Source: Flaveria trinervia
Lineage: Eukaryota; Streptophyta; Magnoliopsida; Asterales; Asteraceae
Reading direction: 5' to 3'
NCBI GenBank assembly: GCA_025506515.1
Contig: CM046443.1
Location: forward strand, 91,270,349 to 91,334,348
Length of the DNA stretch: 64,000 nucleotides
Positions 34,355-46,790 of the stretch are shown in pieces; within the stretch, counting starts at the first letter, position 1; each line of letters starts with the position of its first letter. The notes below the pieces were generated by a model. That model saw nothing but the letters and a program-made list of their open reading frames with translations, did not search any database and had not been told where the DNA came from. The position numbers and the translations under genes were made by a program.

Positions 34355-34973
34355 TGTAACACCCGGCTTTTTTTAAGGCAAGATAGGAAGAATAAAAAGA
34401 AATAAAAGCTATAAGGTCCAAGTGGAGGGACCAAAAGTGTCCAAAAGGACAAAACTTTGAAAAGTTGGTGTAAAGGTGGGCATGGCCGCCCACCCTCACT
34501 TCACATCAACATCTTCCTCGGCTTTAGAGAGAGAAAGACAAAAGGAGAGCAGAAAGTCTCGGCTTGTGGAAGAAGAAGAAGAAGTAAACGAATTCAAGGT
34601 AAGAATTTGTGGTTTTTACATGTTTATGATGGGTTTTATCCCGGTTTTGTGCTTATGTGTTGTGTTTGTGCTCGTGTGTATGTGTTGGATGTTGTTTCTA
34701 GGTGTTTTGAACTCTTTGTAAGCGGGTTAAAAGAAAGAACACCCAAGTTGTACCAGGTGAGTTCTAGACCCCGGTTTTTACTTGTTTTCAAATATCTTTA
34801 GGGCTGAAAATGTATTTAAATGATTTTCAAATGTTTAAGTATGTATGCCCGTATGTATTGTGCATGAATGAATGTGATTCTTGAATGCTTATAGGTTATT
34901 CATGTTTAGAATAGCCATATTAAGCTTATAACAGATGGATTTAATGATTTAGGTTGAAAACATACTGGAAATA
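34355..34973 (+). repeat. 5' LTR of element C, first part
   Basis: TGTAACACCCGG to GGAAATA, matching 46162 onward and 48676 onward. It is interrupted by element D. The missing middle (equivalent to about 49295-50528, including the CATGCGCCC minisatellite) is not recovered on the other side of D, so it was deleted. Confidence 0.9.
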
Positions 34974-37718
34974 TGTCACACCCTCAAAATCCACTTGCGG
35001 AGTTTTACCGCGAGGCGTGTGAACAAACCAGGATCACAGTCAATAGTTACTCAGAACGACTCTATATGCCATAATTTAAATGAAATCAATCCAAAGTAAA
35101 TAAATTAAACAGTGCGTAAGCGTTTTGAAAACAACCCAAAGAAATAAAAGTATAATTGTGGCAAAACACGTGCCAATACCAAAAGAGAAATCATTAATTA
35201 TTAAAATGATAAAATTGTCTTGAATATCGTGTCATAGAATGCAGTGGACCATGCAGTGCTCCTATGGCAAGCAAGTTAATGACCTGGGAATAGCATACTA
35301 AAAATGTCAACACGATGGTTGGTGAGTTCAAGAGATATTCAAATATAAATAGTTTAATAATAGAGATGCACAAATAGCGTATTGTAACAGATAGCTAGTT
35401 CATTAACAATAAATATTATTTCATAGTGATTTCGCAATTGAAGCTGACTGTGTTACGTTGTTGCCTCCTGCCACGACTTAACAGGTCGTGACAATGTTCA
35501 TTAGGACAACTTGCATCCGGTGACCTCGAGTCACACAGGTGGGGCTCGTCAGACCCAGTAGTACTACCCAAATTTCCCCGCTAATCATATTAACAATTCG
35601 AAAGTGTGAGGACTTTTCATGATATCAACACTATATAATATTGTACACAACTTAAATACATAAAGCGTTCGTGATTTACCAGTATGCTATCTCCCCCAAA
35701 GAGAGTAAATAAAAAGTGGGGCATGAACTCACCTGATATGCGTTTAGATACACAGAGTTTGACTTGTCAAACAGAATAGACAGACAACCTTCAGAGGTTA
35801 CCTAGATCATATAAGTGCATGAGTACGTGTAATCAAAGAACATGTGAAGCCCTAAGTACACTACAACCAAGGACTCAAGATTTCAAACAAAACAGACATG
35901 TTTGACCTAGTTGACCCGTTTGACCCGTTAGTGACTTTATTGTTGTAAACCATTCAAGTAATCATACACATATGTCATGCATTGTTAACATTCAAATAGA
36001 TCATATGTATGCTATATCATCCAGGTGTAACACTTAGATCATCATACAACCAAGTATCATACAAGTCATGCGAATCTAGAACATTAACATATCCACTAGT
36101 TATAACACAACTAACATGTCACACAAAGATCAAACCACTCACCACATGCCATGTGAAGCCACTCACGACTTCACATCCTAAATCCTGCCAATCCTACTAA
36201 GTAGGGGCCTCAGATTCGCACGCGTGTATGATGATCATAACCATATTCATTAACCATATGCATTGTATTCAACAAACATCACAACAATCAATTTCCAGTC
36301 CCGAACATGATGTCCTAACTACTAATCAACACCAACATCATACACGATCATCAAAGTCCAAACATCATCCATGATTATCCAAAACATCCCATACAACTAA
36401 TTCAACATGTTCATCACCTTAGAATTCATCCATGATCATACTAACATGCTCCTAACATCCCAAACATGTTCAAGCTATCATTTTTCAGACGTTATGCAAA
36501 TAATGTTTCCCTTTTGGGAAAGTACATCCCAACATCCATCAACCATCCAATGTATTCATGAATTCAACATATTTATACTATCTCAAGCTCCATACAATAT
36601 CTAGACATGATCAACATCACCTAATCACCATAATCTAACAATCTTCATAAACAAAAGTTTCTACTTTTGGCAAGCTATGAATCAATAACATCCATTCAAA
36701 GATTTCTAGCATTCATAACAACAATCTAGCATCCAATCATTATCATGAACACATCCATAACATCAATCCATCACTAGATCATCATTACATGCAAAATAAA
36801 GTTACTATTATTAGTAACCTATGAACACCAACTTCAATTCACCAATTTCTTGCAAAATCAATATATCCTAACATTCATACAACCTACTAATCATCATACA
36901 TTCATCAAACAATCATCCATCATGCATAATCATAGCATTTTCGAACTAGGGTTTGTTTCATACACAAGGTTCATGATCAATCCACTAAAAACATAGAATT
37001 CATGCATAATCGACGTTAACTAACATGTATACACTCTAACTAACATACTAACATCATCAACCAACATCAATTTCGACTCCATGAAGGCCAATTCACGAAT
37101 TAGGGTTCGGCTCTAAACAACAACTCACAAAAACATGAAAAGTCTAACCTTTAAACGTGTTATAACTTGCAATTGATGATTCCAACAAGTTGTGCACCTT
37201 GTAATCGAACGAAATCGAGGTTTAGGGGCTTGATCTTGGTCGAATTCGAAGTGGGGAGGGTGTGTGTGGGTGGTTCGCGGCCGATGGGGGTGAATTAGGG
37301 TTTGGGGGTTTGTTTTGTTTAGTTTAATTTACACATTTACCCTTTTAACCCTTGTAATTTGTATTTTATAAAAACTAAGCTTTAAACTCTTTGTAAAGTG
37401 TTTTTAACTTCATAATATAAAGATATAAACTTATGAAAATCATTATATATCTTATCTTTATAAAAACACAAGACATACGAATAAATAGGCATGTTTCCGC
37501 GTTACACGATTAATTTTCTAATTAACCTTTTAAAAATGTGTAAACACATAAACATAACCCAATACTCACATAATCAATTAGATTCACATCAAATTAACAT
37601 TATCCATTATTATTAGGTCACCAACGTTAAACGACAACTAGTGTGTGCTCACGACACGTGTATACAAGACTTAACGGAACTAACGGAGTTTGGTAACGGA
37701 AATTTACCGGATGTCACA
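34974..37718 (-). repeat. 3' LTR of element D
   Basis: The 2745-base minus-strand LTR runs from TGTGACATCCGG at 37718 to GGGTGTGACA at 34974. The 5-base duplication expected at the insertion site (AAATA, 34969-34973) cannot be confirmed because the other end is deleted. The sequence is AT-rich with many CATCAT/AACATC words and no coding signal. Confidence 0.88.
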
Positions 37719-37878
37719 TTATCCCCATGTTGAAAGAATTTTCGTCCCGAAAATTGCGTTACATGGTGAGAGTGTTCCATCACTAGTCTACTGCATTGGC
37801 ACACAGAAATCAAAATCGAGTGAGTTTTGGATGAGTTGTCACATCATCCCCATGTTGAAAGAAATTTCGTCCCGAAAT
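37713..37878 (-). repeat. Two-copy duplication at the polypurine tract / LTR border of D
   Basis: A ~41-base segment ATCCCCATGTTGAAAGAA..TTCGTCCCGAAA with GTCACAT in front occurs at 37713-37753 and again at 37838-37878, 125 bases apart, with a few changes. On the minus strand it is the tract ending CATGGGGAT followed by the LTR start TGTGACA. The intervening ~85 bases resemble nothing else seen here. Confidence 0.75.
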
Positions 37879-40870
37879 TTAAATCAATACCTTCGTCTGC
37901 TGGCATCATCCCTTCGAATAGTTGAGGGTACTTAAGCTTCATTTGATCTTCCCGTTCCCATGTGAATTCCGGTCCACGTCGCGAATTCCAACGGATTTTA
38001 ACAATAGGTATCTTGCTTTGCTTAAGTGTTTTCACCTCACGGTCCATCACCTCCACTGGTTCTTCAATAAAACGCAATTGTTCATCCACTTGAATTTCTT
38101 CTAGTGGTACGATCGTCGTTTCATCAGTTATGCACTTCTTCAGGTTTGACACGTGAAATACATCATGAATTCCACTTAGTGAATTAGGTAGGGCTAATCG
38201 ACAGGCTACTGGACCTATTCTTTCCACTACTTCAAATGGTCCCACATACCTCGGATTTAGTTTCCCTCGTTTGCCAAACCGAACTACGCCTTTCCATGGT
38301 GAGACTTTCAACAAAACCTTGTCACCAACCTGAAACTCTAAAGGTTTCCGTCTCTTGTCAGCATAACTCTTTTGTCTGTCTCGCGCTGCAGCCATACGGT
38401 TCCGTATCTGTATAATCTTCTCAGTCGTCTCATGAATTAACTCGGGACCTGTTATCTGACTATCACCAATTTCTGCCCAGCAAACTGGTGATCTACATTT
38501 TCTCCGATACAACGCCTCGAAAGGTGCTGCCTGTATGCTAGTATGATAACTGTTGTTATAAGAAAACTCCACCAATGGCAGGTGAATTTCCCAGTTATTC
38601 CGAAGTCAATCACACAAGCACGTAGCATATCTTCCAACATCTCTATAGTACGCTCACTCTGACCATCCGTCTGTGGATGATATGCAGTACACATATCCAA
38701 CAGTGTACCCAAATATTTCTGCAACGATTGCCAGAAATGTAACGTGAAACGAGCGTCACGATCGGAAATAATTGAGATCGGTACACCATGTCTCGAAATG
38801 ATCTCTTTAAGGTACAATCGGGGAGCAGACTTTGTCAATCGATCCACAATAACCCATATCGTGTCACAACCAGTACTAGTCCGAGGTAGCTTAGTAATAA
38901 AATCCATGGAGATTTGTTCCCATTTCCGCATTGGAATTTCGGGTTGTTGTAACAATCCGGATGGTTTTTGATATTCCACTTTTACTTTCGAGCAGGTCAA
39001 ACACTTGCTCACATACGTAGCTACATTCGCTTTCATGTTAGGCCACCAATAGTGAGCCTTTAGGTCATGATACATCTTGTCGGATCCAGGATGTATAGAA
39101 TACTTAGATTTGTGTGCCTCGCTCATAACTAAATCTCTCAGATTTCCACGAACAGGCACCCAAAGTCTATCCATGAAATACCGAATTCCATCCTCTTTCA
39201 CCACTAGCTATTTATCCATTCCCCTTAACGACTCAGAATCGATATTTTCTACTTTTAAAGCTTCTATCTGTGCCTCTCTAACTTGTTCGGGTAGTTGGGT
39301 ACTGATAGTAAGCTGTAAAGCTCGCACCCGTCGGGGTTTAGCTGTTTCCTTCCTGCTTAGGGCATCGGCAACTACGTTCGCCTTTCCTGGATGATACTTA
39401 ATTGCACAATCATAATCATTTAGTAGTTCCACCCAACGTCGCTGCCTCATATTCAACTCTTTTTGCTCGAAGATATGTTGAAGACTCTTGTGATCGGTGT
39501 AGATAGTGCACTTGGTACCGTACAAGTAATGTCTCCAGATCTTTAAGGCAAAAAACTACTGCACCCAATTCTAAGTCATGGGTGGTATAGTTCTTCTCAT
39601 GAACCTTCAGTTGTCTCGAGGCGTAGGCTATCACCTTGTCTCGTTGCATCAAGACACAACCCAATCCTTGAATGGATGCATCGCAATACACCACAAAGTC
39701 ATCTGTTCCCTCTGGTAATGCTAATATCGGGGCAGTACAGAGTTTTTGTTTTAATAATTGGAAAGCTGATTCTTGACTCTCAGTCCATTTGTATGTCGTT
39801 CCTTTGTGAGTCAAGGCTGTGAGAGGTTGTGCGATCTTAGAAAATCCTTCTATGAATCGGCGGTAATATCCTGCTAATCCTAGAATTGTCTTATCTCGCT
39901 CGGCGTTTTGGGTGTAGTCCAATTCTTTATCGCCTCAATTTTGGCAGGATCAACGTGTATTCCTTTCTCATTAACAATATGACCTAGGAATTGTACTTCT
40001 CTTATCCAAAAGTCACACTTTGAGAATTTAGCATACAGCTGCTCATTTTTCAACAGTTCCAAGATCATTCGTAAGTGCTCTTCATGCTCCTCCTTGGTCC
40101 TAGAATATATCAGTATATCATCGATGAACAAAATGACAAACTGATCAAGATAAGGTTTGCACACGCGGTTCATGAGGTCCATGAACACAGCAGGTGCATT
40201 AGTCAACCCAAAAGGCATGAACAAGAACTCATAATGACCATAACAAGTACGAAATGTAGTCTTCGGAATGTCTTCTTCTCGAACTCTGAGTTGATGATAA
40301 CCAGATCTCAAGTCAATCTTCAAGTAATAGCTTGATCCTTGAAGCTGATCAAACAAGTCATCGATACGAGGTAAAGGGTATCGGTTCTTGACTGTTACTT
40401 TGTTTAACTCTCTATAATCGATGCACATCCGGAATGTGCCATCCTTCTTCTTAACAAAGAGAACAGGAGCTCCCCAAGGTGATGTACTAGGTCGAATAAA
40501 GCCCTTATCCAAAAGCTCCTGAAGTTGTGACGACAACTCTTGTAGTTCGTTCGGTGCTAATCGATAAGGTGCCCTAGAAATCGGAGCTGCGGCGGGAGTC
40601 AACTCAATCTGGAATTCCACTTGGCGGTGAGGTGGTAATCCACGAAGATCATCTGGGAACACCTCTGGAAAGTCGCGTACTACGGGAATATCCTCCATTC
40701 TCTTTTCTCCTACCTGCTTGTCGGTTACAAGTGCTAGGATAGCCACACGGCCCTTTCGTAACAAATTTTGGGCTTTCATGTATGAGATGATGCCTATCAC
40801 AGCACCACTTCTATAACCTCTGACGGTAAGGATTTGATCACCAACCGGGATCCGTATGATCTTCTCGTGA
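37844..40870 (-). pseudogene. pol: Element D pol: RT, RNase H, integrase, chromodomain-like tail
   Basis: On the minus strand from 40870: a linker (KIIRIPVGDQILTVRGYRSG), then RT (FPEVFPDDLRGLPPHRQVEF, RMCIDYRELNKVTVKNRYPL, FGLTNAPAVFMDLM, catalytic LFIDDILIYS), RNase H (DASIQGLGCVLMQRDKVIAY, TDHKSLQHIF), integrase (SIHPGSDKMYHDLKAHYWWP, CLTC, MDFITKLPRT, ISDRDARF, DGQSERTIEMLEDM) and a chromodomain-like tail (IVKIRWNSRRGPEFTWERED). Frameshifts lie near 39890, 39540 and 38570, with a stop at about 39206. The region upstream of the linker (protease, gag) is deleted. Confidence 0.93.
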
Positions 40871-40896
40871 CATGTATGAGATGATGCCTATCACAT

Positions 40897-41204
40897 CAAC
40901 GCCTGAATTTTATACATTTTCAGTTGGCAGGTAATTATTGCTGAGGATGGCACGAGGGTGAAGCTACTCGGCAAGAAAAGTCTGACATCCATTCGTACTC
41001 TGTGTTGCTGTTGTTTTGTAATGCATATAAACAAGTCTTTTGTAAACAGTCAATGATGATGTATTGCTTAACAACAGTGTTTTAAATGAAGTGAATGGCT
41101 TTTGATAAATTATTTCCGCTACTTAAGCTTCTTTAATTGTAATGTTTAATGTTTTAATTGCTATGATTGACCAATTGTGAGGTTTCCGGGAACAGGGCCT
41201 TACA
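40897..41204 (+). repeat. 5' LTR of element C, last part
   Basis: From a diverged CAACGC..TGAATTTTATACATTTTCAG it follows the end of the C LTR (compare 50529-50832) to CAGGGCCTTACA at 41204. It directly follows the filler junction of D. Confidence 0.88.
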
Positions 41205-41207
41205 AGT

Positions 41208-41220
41208 TGGTATCAGAGCC
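41208..41220 (+). other. Primer-binding site of element C (initiator Met tRNA)
   Basis: TGGTATCAGAGCC begins three bases past the LTR end, as in A and B. Confidence 0.92.
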
Positions 41221-41559
41221 AAAGTTTAAGAGAATTGGGTTAAGTAAACTTTTAAAACCTAAACTTAAACTGAAAATGGGACAAATGGAGGGATGTCAGC
41301 CCGAGTAGCCACGTGCCATGAGGTATGTCTTTTCCTAATGATTAACCGATATTATGTGCGCATGCTATTTGATTATGTGCTCTTAGTAGATTTAGATACT
41401 GATTAAGTCAGGATAGGAGATGCTTGGGGTATGAAGAGTAAAGTAAGTGGCTAATCACAACTGGCCACTGTAATTAGGGACTTACTATACTTGACATAAA
41501 CTGAGTATTACCTTGAATGACCGTGTTAGTGTTTGAATTTTATATTGTGCTTATAGAGG
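41221..41559 (+). other. Element C untranslated leader with conserved stem-loop
   Basis: About 340 gene-free bases. The inverted repeat AGTAAGT (41442-41448) / ACTTACT (41480-41486), with inner AGTGGC / GCCACT (GCCACT at 41464-41469), is at the same place as in B and F. Confidence 0.7.
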
Positions 41560-42831
41560 ATGGCTGGCGGTAGATCTTCAAAGGCCTCTCATGGTGGAGG
41601 TCACGGTGCTGCTCCGCAACCCAAGAGAGGGAGACCCAGAGTCGAGAAAGTGGTTCATGAAGAACCAGAGACCCCTCATCCGGAGGGTGGCGACGAGAGC
41701 GCCAATCTGAGGGCCTCAGTAAAGGAGGCTGTGGTGGAGGAGGTTCACCAGGTCATGCAGACGATTCTACCGTCTGTGGTGACCGAAGTGATCAAGGCAG
41801 TTAGAGAGGGAGAGAGAAAGGAAAGGGGTGGACCTACGGGCCAAAGAAGACAGCCGGAGAGTAAGACGGATCCATCCAATGATGAGGATAAGGAAGAAGA
41901 GCCTGCGCCGGAGGCGACTCGAGGCTGCAACTACGGGGTGTTTATGAGATGCAAGCCCTCTACTTTCGATGGAAACGGCACTGCGGCAGCTGCTCACCGG
42001 TAGGTACGGGAGATGGAGGCTGTCCTCGATATCAGTGAGTGCCGTGAGGATCAAAAGGTGAAATTCGCTACCCACTCCTTTGTGGACTCGGCTTTGTGCT
42101 GGTGGGACAACATTGTCCAAGTCGAGGGTAGCAGGGCCATTGGAAGAATGAGATGGCCTGAACTGAAGAAGCTAGTGATCGAGGAATTCTGTCCTCACAG
42201 GGAGATGGACAAGGTAGAAAGAGACTTCTTGCAGTTGGAGGCGGGAACGATGACACACCAGCAATACACCACCAAATTCAATGAAATGGCACAGTTGGTG
42301 CCCGATCAAGTGACACCATTGTCACGAAAGATTAAAAGATACATCCAGGGGCTGCTAGCGGATATCCATAGGCATATGATTGCCGCCCGGCCAAGCACTT
42401 TCAGGTCGGTAGTTGACTTGGCTGGCAGATTATATGACAAGCGCGAGGTGATGGTGGCTGAGGTGGATAAGAAGGATGGTGGTAGTCGGAACTGGAATGG
42501 GAAACGGTTTGGACGTGGTAGAACTGCTCCAAACAAGAAGGTGGCAAAGGTGGGTGATCGACGTGTGGTCACATCTGGATCGGGGCTGAGGAGGTGTGAC
42601 AAATGTGGGAGGGAGCATACTGGTGAGTGCAGAATGAGGATGAACGTATGCTTGAGGTGTGGTCAGCCCGGCCATATCGCTAGAGATTGCAAGAAGCTGA
42701 GGGCAGAGAGCTCTGGGGCAGAGAAGAAGAAGCCGGAGGAAGGAGGGCAGAGGGCAGGTACTAGAGCTTACACCGTGACCCGGAGGAAGCCAGAGGTGAT
42801 CCCAGTGTTGTGTGAGGTATGTTTCTGGTAA
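41560..42831 (+). pseudogene. gag: Element C gag: capsid and zinc knuckles
   Basis: Starts MAGGRSSKASHGGGHGAAP at 41560. The basic and acidic N-terminal parts match B. The capsid (DISECREDQKVKF, FVDSALCWWDN, FCPHREMDKVERDF, FRSVVDLAGRLYDK) is followed by two CCHC knuckles: CDKCGREHTGEC and CLRCGQPGHIARDC. The only stop within the capsid is TAG at 42001-42003, where a Trp codon (TGG in F) is mutated; otherwise the frame reads through to 42831. It is the best preserved gag in the window. Confidence 0.94.
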
Positions 42832-44220
42832 ACCAAACTTGTGCCTCTATATTGTTTGATTCTGGTGCTAGTAGAAGTTTTATTTCTACTACTTTCTGCG
42901 CTAAGTTGCCTGTTGTCAGTAGGAAGGTCAGTGCACCATTTGATGTAGAAACTGCTATTGGTAAGTCCACTAGAATTACTGATGTGATAGAGGACTGTGC
43001 CATAGAACTAGAAGGTCATAGGTTTGCTGCTAGGTTACATGTGATACCCCTAGGTGGATTTGATGTAGTACTAGGGATGGACTGGTTAGCAACCTATGAA
43101 GCAAACATCGTGTGTCGCAAGAAGATGATTCGATTAGTTGTGTCCGATGGGAGTTTGGTTACGATTTATGGAGATCGCGTCACGACGATTCTGAAAGTGA
43201 TTTCGATGGCGGTGGCGGGAAAATGCATGAGGCGTGGATGTAGTGCCTACTTTGACTACGTAAAGGATGTGGACGCGCCAACACCGCAACTATCTGATGT
43301 ACCAATTGTGTGTGACTTTCTGGACGTATTCCTGGAAGACTTACCCGGCGTGCCACCAGATCGCGAGATTGAGTTCCAAATTGACCTGATACCCGGTGCT
43401 CAACCCGTTGCCAAAGCACCGTATCAATTAGCTCACACAGAAATGAAAGAACTCATGGAACATTTGCAAGAGCTGCTCGATAAGGGGTTCATTAGACCGA
43501 GTATCTCTCCTTGGGGTGCTCCAGTCCTATTTGTGAAGAAGAAAGACGGTAGTATGAGGATGTGTATTGACTACCGAGAGCTGAACAAGTTAACGGTGAA
43601 GAACCGATACCCCCTACCAAGAATAGATGATCTGTTTGATTAGCTCCAAGGTGCCAGTTGGTTTTCAAGGATAGATCTTCGATCTGGTTACCATCAGTGA
43701 AGGTAAAGGAGTAGGATATCCCTAAAACAGCTTTTCGCACGTGCTACGGTCACTATGAATTCCTTGTTATGTCATTTGGTCTGACCAATGCGCCAGCTGC
43801 TTTTATGGACTTGATGAATCGAGTGTGTCGGTCAATGTTAGATAAATCAGTGATTGTGTTTATTGATGATATCCTGATTTATTCAAGGGGCAAGGAGGAG
43901 CATGCCGATCAAATTCAGGAGGTGTTAGAGACCTTGAGAAGGGAGAAGTTGTATGCCAAATTCTCCAAATGCGCGTTCTGGTTACGCGAAGTTCATTTCT
44001 TGGGTCACGTGATAAACCAGAGGGGATTATGGTAGACCCTGCTAAGGTGGAGGCAGTGATGCAATGGAAGTCTCCGAGGACGCCATCCGAGATTTGTAGT
44101 TTCTTAGGGTTGGCGTGTTATTATCGAAGGTTCATTCAAGACTTTTCCAAGATCGCTTCTCCACTGACCAAGTTGACCCGAAAGGATGTAAAGTTTACAT
44201 GGGGTCAAGCTCAAGAATAG
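42819..44220 (+). pseudogene. pol: Element C protease, RT and start of RNase H
   Basis: Protease FDSGASRSFIS lies near the start. RT motifs are EIEFQIDL, RMCIDYRELNKLTVKNRYPL, SFGLTNAPAAFMDL and VFIDDILIYS. Breaks are a frame change from gag at about 42820, TAG at 43641 (LFD-stop-LQG; Gln codon in B), a 1-base deletion near 43698, a TAG near 43711, a frameshift near 44025 and TAG at 44218. The domain order matches B. Confidence 0.93.
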
Positions 44221-46122
44221 GCGTTCGAGGAGTTAAAGGTAAGGTTGACTCAAGCTCCTGTCTTATCGTTACCCGAAGGAAGCGAGGATTTGGTAGTATA
44301 CTCAGATGCTTCTTACTTAGGGTTGGGGTGCGTATTAATGCAAAGGGGGAAGGTTATAGCCTATGCATCCTGACAGCTGAAAGTTCATGACGTCAACTAC
44401 CCTACTCATGACCTGGAGCTAGCAGCTGTGGTCTTTGCACTAAAGATTTGAAGGCACTATCTGTACGGGACGAAGTGCACCATTTTCACGGACCACAAGA
44501 GCTTGAAGTACTTCTTCGAGCAAAAATATTTGAACACTAGGCAGAGGCGATGGTTGGAGCTTATAAAGGATTATGATTGCGAGATCCATTACCATCCGGG
44601 CAAAGCCAACGTGGTGGCCGATGCTCTTAGCCGGAAGGAGAGGCCCGAGCCGATTGGGGTGAAAGCATACCAACTAATCATGACCTCTGACGTAATGAAG
44701 CAGGTCAAGGAGTTTCAGGATGAGGCATTAAAAGAAGATCATCTAAACTCTGAAAGAATGAGAGGTTTGGTTGGGGAATTGAGTGAAAACACACTTGGTG
44801 TTAAAACTCGATTTGGACGGGTGTGGATTCCTCGTTTCGGGGATCTACATGTGAGGATTATTGATGAAGCTCACAAGACTCAATACTCCATTCATCCTGG
44901 TGCCACAAAGATGTATCAAGACATGAAGAAAGATTATTGGTGGCCGGGTATGAAACGTGACGTGGCGGAGTATGTGAGTAAGTGCCTTACTTGCTTGCAA
45001 GTGAAGGCGGGACATCAGAAGCCGTATGGGAAGATCTAGCCTTTGGATATACCGGAATGGAAGTGGGAGCACATCACCATGGATTTCATTACAAAGCTAC
45101 CACGTACTTCGAAGGGGTACGATGCCATATGGGTGATTGTTGACCGCTTGACGACGAGTGCTCACTTCCTACCAATCAGTGAGACATATTCATCCGAGAG
45201 GTTGGCTGACCTATTCATCAAGGAGATTGTAACTCGTCATGGTGTACTAGTGTCCATTGTGTCTGATCGTGACACCCGGTTTACGTCTAAATTCTAGAAG
45301 AAATTCCACGACGCCATGGGGACGAGGTTACATATTAGCACGGTTTATCATCCACAAACTGATGGTCAGTCAGAAAGGACCATTCAGACATTGGAGGACA
45401 TGCTCCGGGCATGTGTAATCGATTTCGGTGGAAGTTGGGACGACCACTTACCGTTAGCTGAATTCTCGTACAACAATAGTTATCATGCCAACATTGGTAT
45501 GCCACCATACGAGATGCTATACGGTAGGAGATGCAGAACACCCGTATGTTGGGGTGATATTAGTCAAAAAGAGTTGGGAAGCATCGAGGTAATCGAGGTT
45601 ACGACTAAGAAGCTTGAAAAGATTAAAGCCTTCATGAAGGCAGCCAAAGATAGACAGAAGTCGTATGCCGATAAACGACGTAGACCAATTGAGTTCCAGG
45701 TGGGTGACCGGGTTATGTTGAAGGTCTCACTTTGGAAGGGTATTATCAGATTCAGGAAGCGGGGCAAGTTGAGCCCAAGATATATAGGCCCTTTCCAAAT
45801 CATTGCTCGTGTAGGAGAGATGGCCTATAGATTGGAGTTGCCAGATGAGTTAAGTGGAATTCACCCGTCATTCCATGTATCTCATTTGAGAAAGTGCTTA
45901 GCCAATGTAGACATGATTGGTCCATTAGAGGACATTGAAGTTGATAAAAGGCTCAATTATGTGGAGCAACCAGTGGCAATCATCGATCGTAAAGAGAAGA
46001 GGCTGAGAAATAAAGTGGTTCCTCTTGTACGTGTACAGTGGAAGCACAGGAAGGGATCCGAGTCTACATGGGAGACTGAGGAGGAGATGAGGCAGCATTA
46101 TCCTCATCTGTTCGAAGAATAA
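44221..46122 (+). pseudogene. pol: Element C RNase H, integrase and chromodomain-like tail
   Basis: RNase H runs to TDHKSLKYFFEQK, with TGA at 44371 (Arg codon in B) and TGA at 44449 (Trp in B). The integrase zinc region (SIHPGATKMYQDMKKDYWWP, CLTC) ends at TAG 45037. The core MDFITKLPRTSKGYDAIWVI, VSDRDTRF ends at TAG 45295 (Trp in B). It continues from 45316 with HPQTDGQSERTIQTLEDM through the chromodomain-like tail (VRVQWKHRKGSESTWETEEE) to the stop at 46120. The last 270 codons are uninterrupted. Confidence 0.94.
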
Positions 46123-46147
46123 TAGGTTTCGGGGACGAAACCTATAT

Positions 46148-46161
46148 AAGGGGGGTGGACT
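46148..46161 (+). other. Polypurine tract of element C
   Basis: AAGGGGGGTGGACT immediately precedes TGTAACACCC at 46162. Confidence 0.88.
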
Positions 46162-46790
46162 TGTAACACCCAACTTTTTTAAGGCAAGATAGGAAGAATA
46201 AAAAGAAAGAAAAGCTATAAGGTCCAAGTGGAGGGCCCAAAAGTGTCCAAAAGGACAAAACTTTGAAAAGTTGGTGTAAAGGTGGGCATGGCCGCCCACC
46301 CTCACTTCACATCAACATCTTCCTCGGCTTTAGAGAGAGAAAGACAAAAGGAGAGCAGAAACTCTCGGCTTGTGGAAGAAGAAGAAGAAGTGAACGAATT
46401 CAAGGTAAGCATTCGTGGTTTTTACATGTTTATGATGGGTTTTATCCCGGTTTTGTGCTTATGTGTTGTGTTTGTGCTCGTGTGTATGTGTTTGGATGTT
46501 GTTTCTAGGTGTTTTGAACTCTTTGCAAGCGGGTTAAAAGGAAGAACACCCAAGTTGCATCAGGTGAGTTCTAGACCCTGGTTTTTACTTGTTTTCAAAC
46601 ATCTTTGGGGCTGAAAATGTATTTAAATGATTTTCAAATGTTTAAGTATGTATGCCCGTATGTATTGTGCATGAATGAATGTGATTCTTGAATGCTTATA
46701 GGTTATTCATGTTTAGAATAGCCATATTAAGCTTAGAACAGATGGATTTGATGATTTGGGTGGAAAACATACTGGAAATATGTTGAACTG
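46162..46790 (+). repeat. 3' LTR of element C, first 629 bases only
   Basis: It sits where the 3' LTR should start and matches 34355-34973 and 48676-49305, then stops abruptly after GTTGAACTG where block X' begins. By eye it has about eight positions unlike both other copies. Confidence 0.92.

Larger units (their letters stand above)
34974..40896 (-). mobile_element. Ty3/gypsy element D, 5'-truncated, nested in the 5' LTR of C
   Basis: On the minus strand: RT, RNase H, integrase with chromodomain-like tail (40870-37844), then the 3' LTR (37718-34974, TGTGACATCC to GGGTGTGACA). Its 5' LTR, gag and protease are missing. The minus-strand 5' edge ends at about 40896 in a junction that rejoins LTR C, with a 24-base duplicated filler (40777-40800 = 40871-40894). 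It is a different family from A, B, C and F, with a ~2.7 kb LTR. Confidence 0.9.

Noticed and set aside
34457..34801. Frames of 80-114 codons, repeated near 46263 and 48778
   Set aside because: They are at the same place in the three C-type LTR copies and carry no domain; repetition follows LTR copying, not gene conservation.
41560..46122. Element C as a functional autonomous element
   Set aside because: At least eight in-frame stops and several frameshifts in gag-pol compared with B; some domains are intact but the polyprotein is not.
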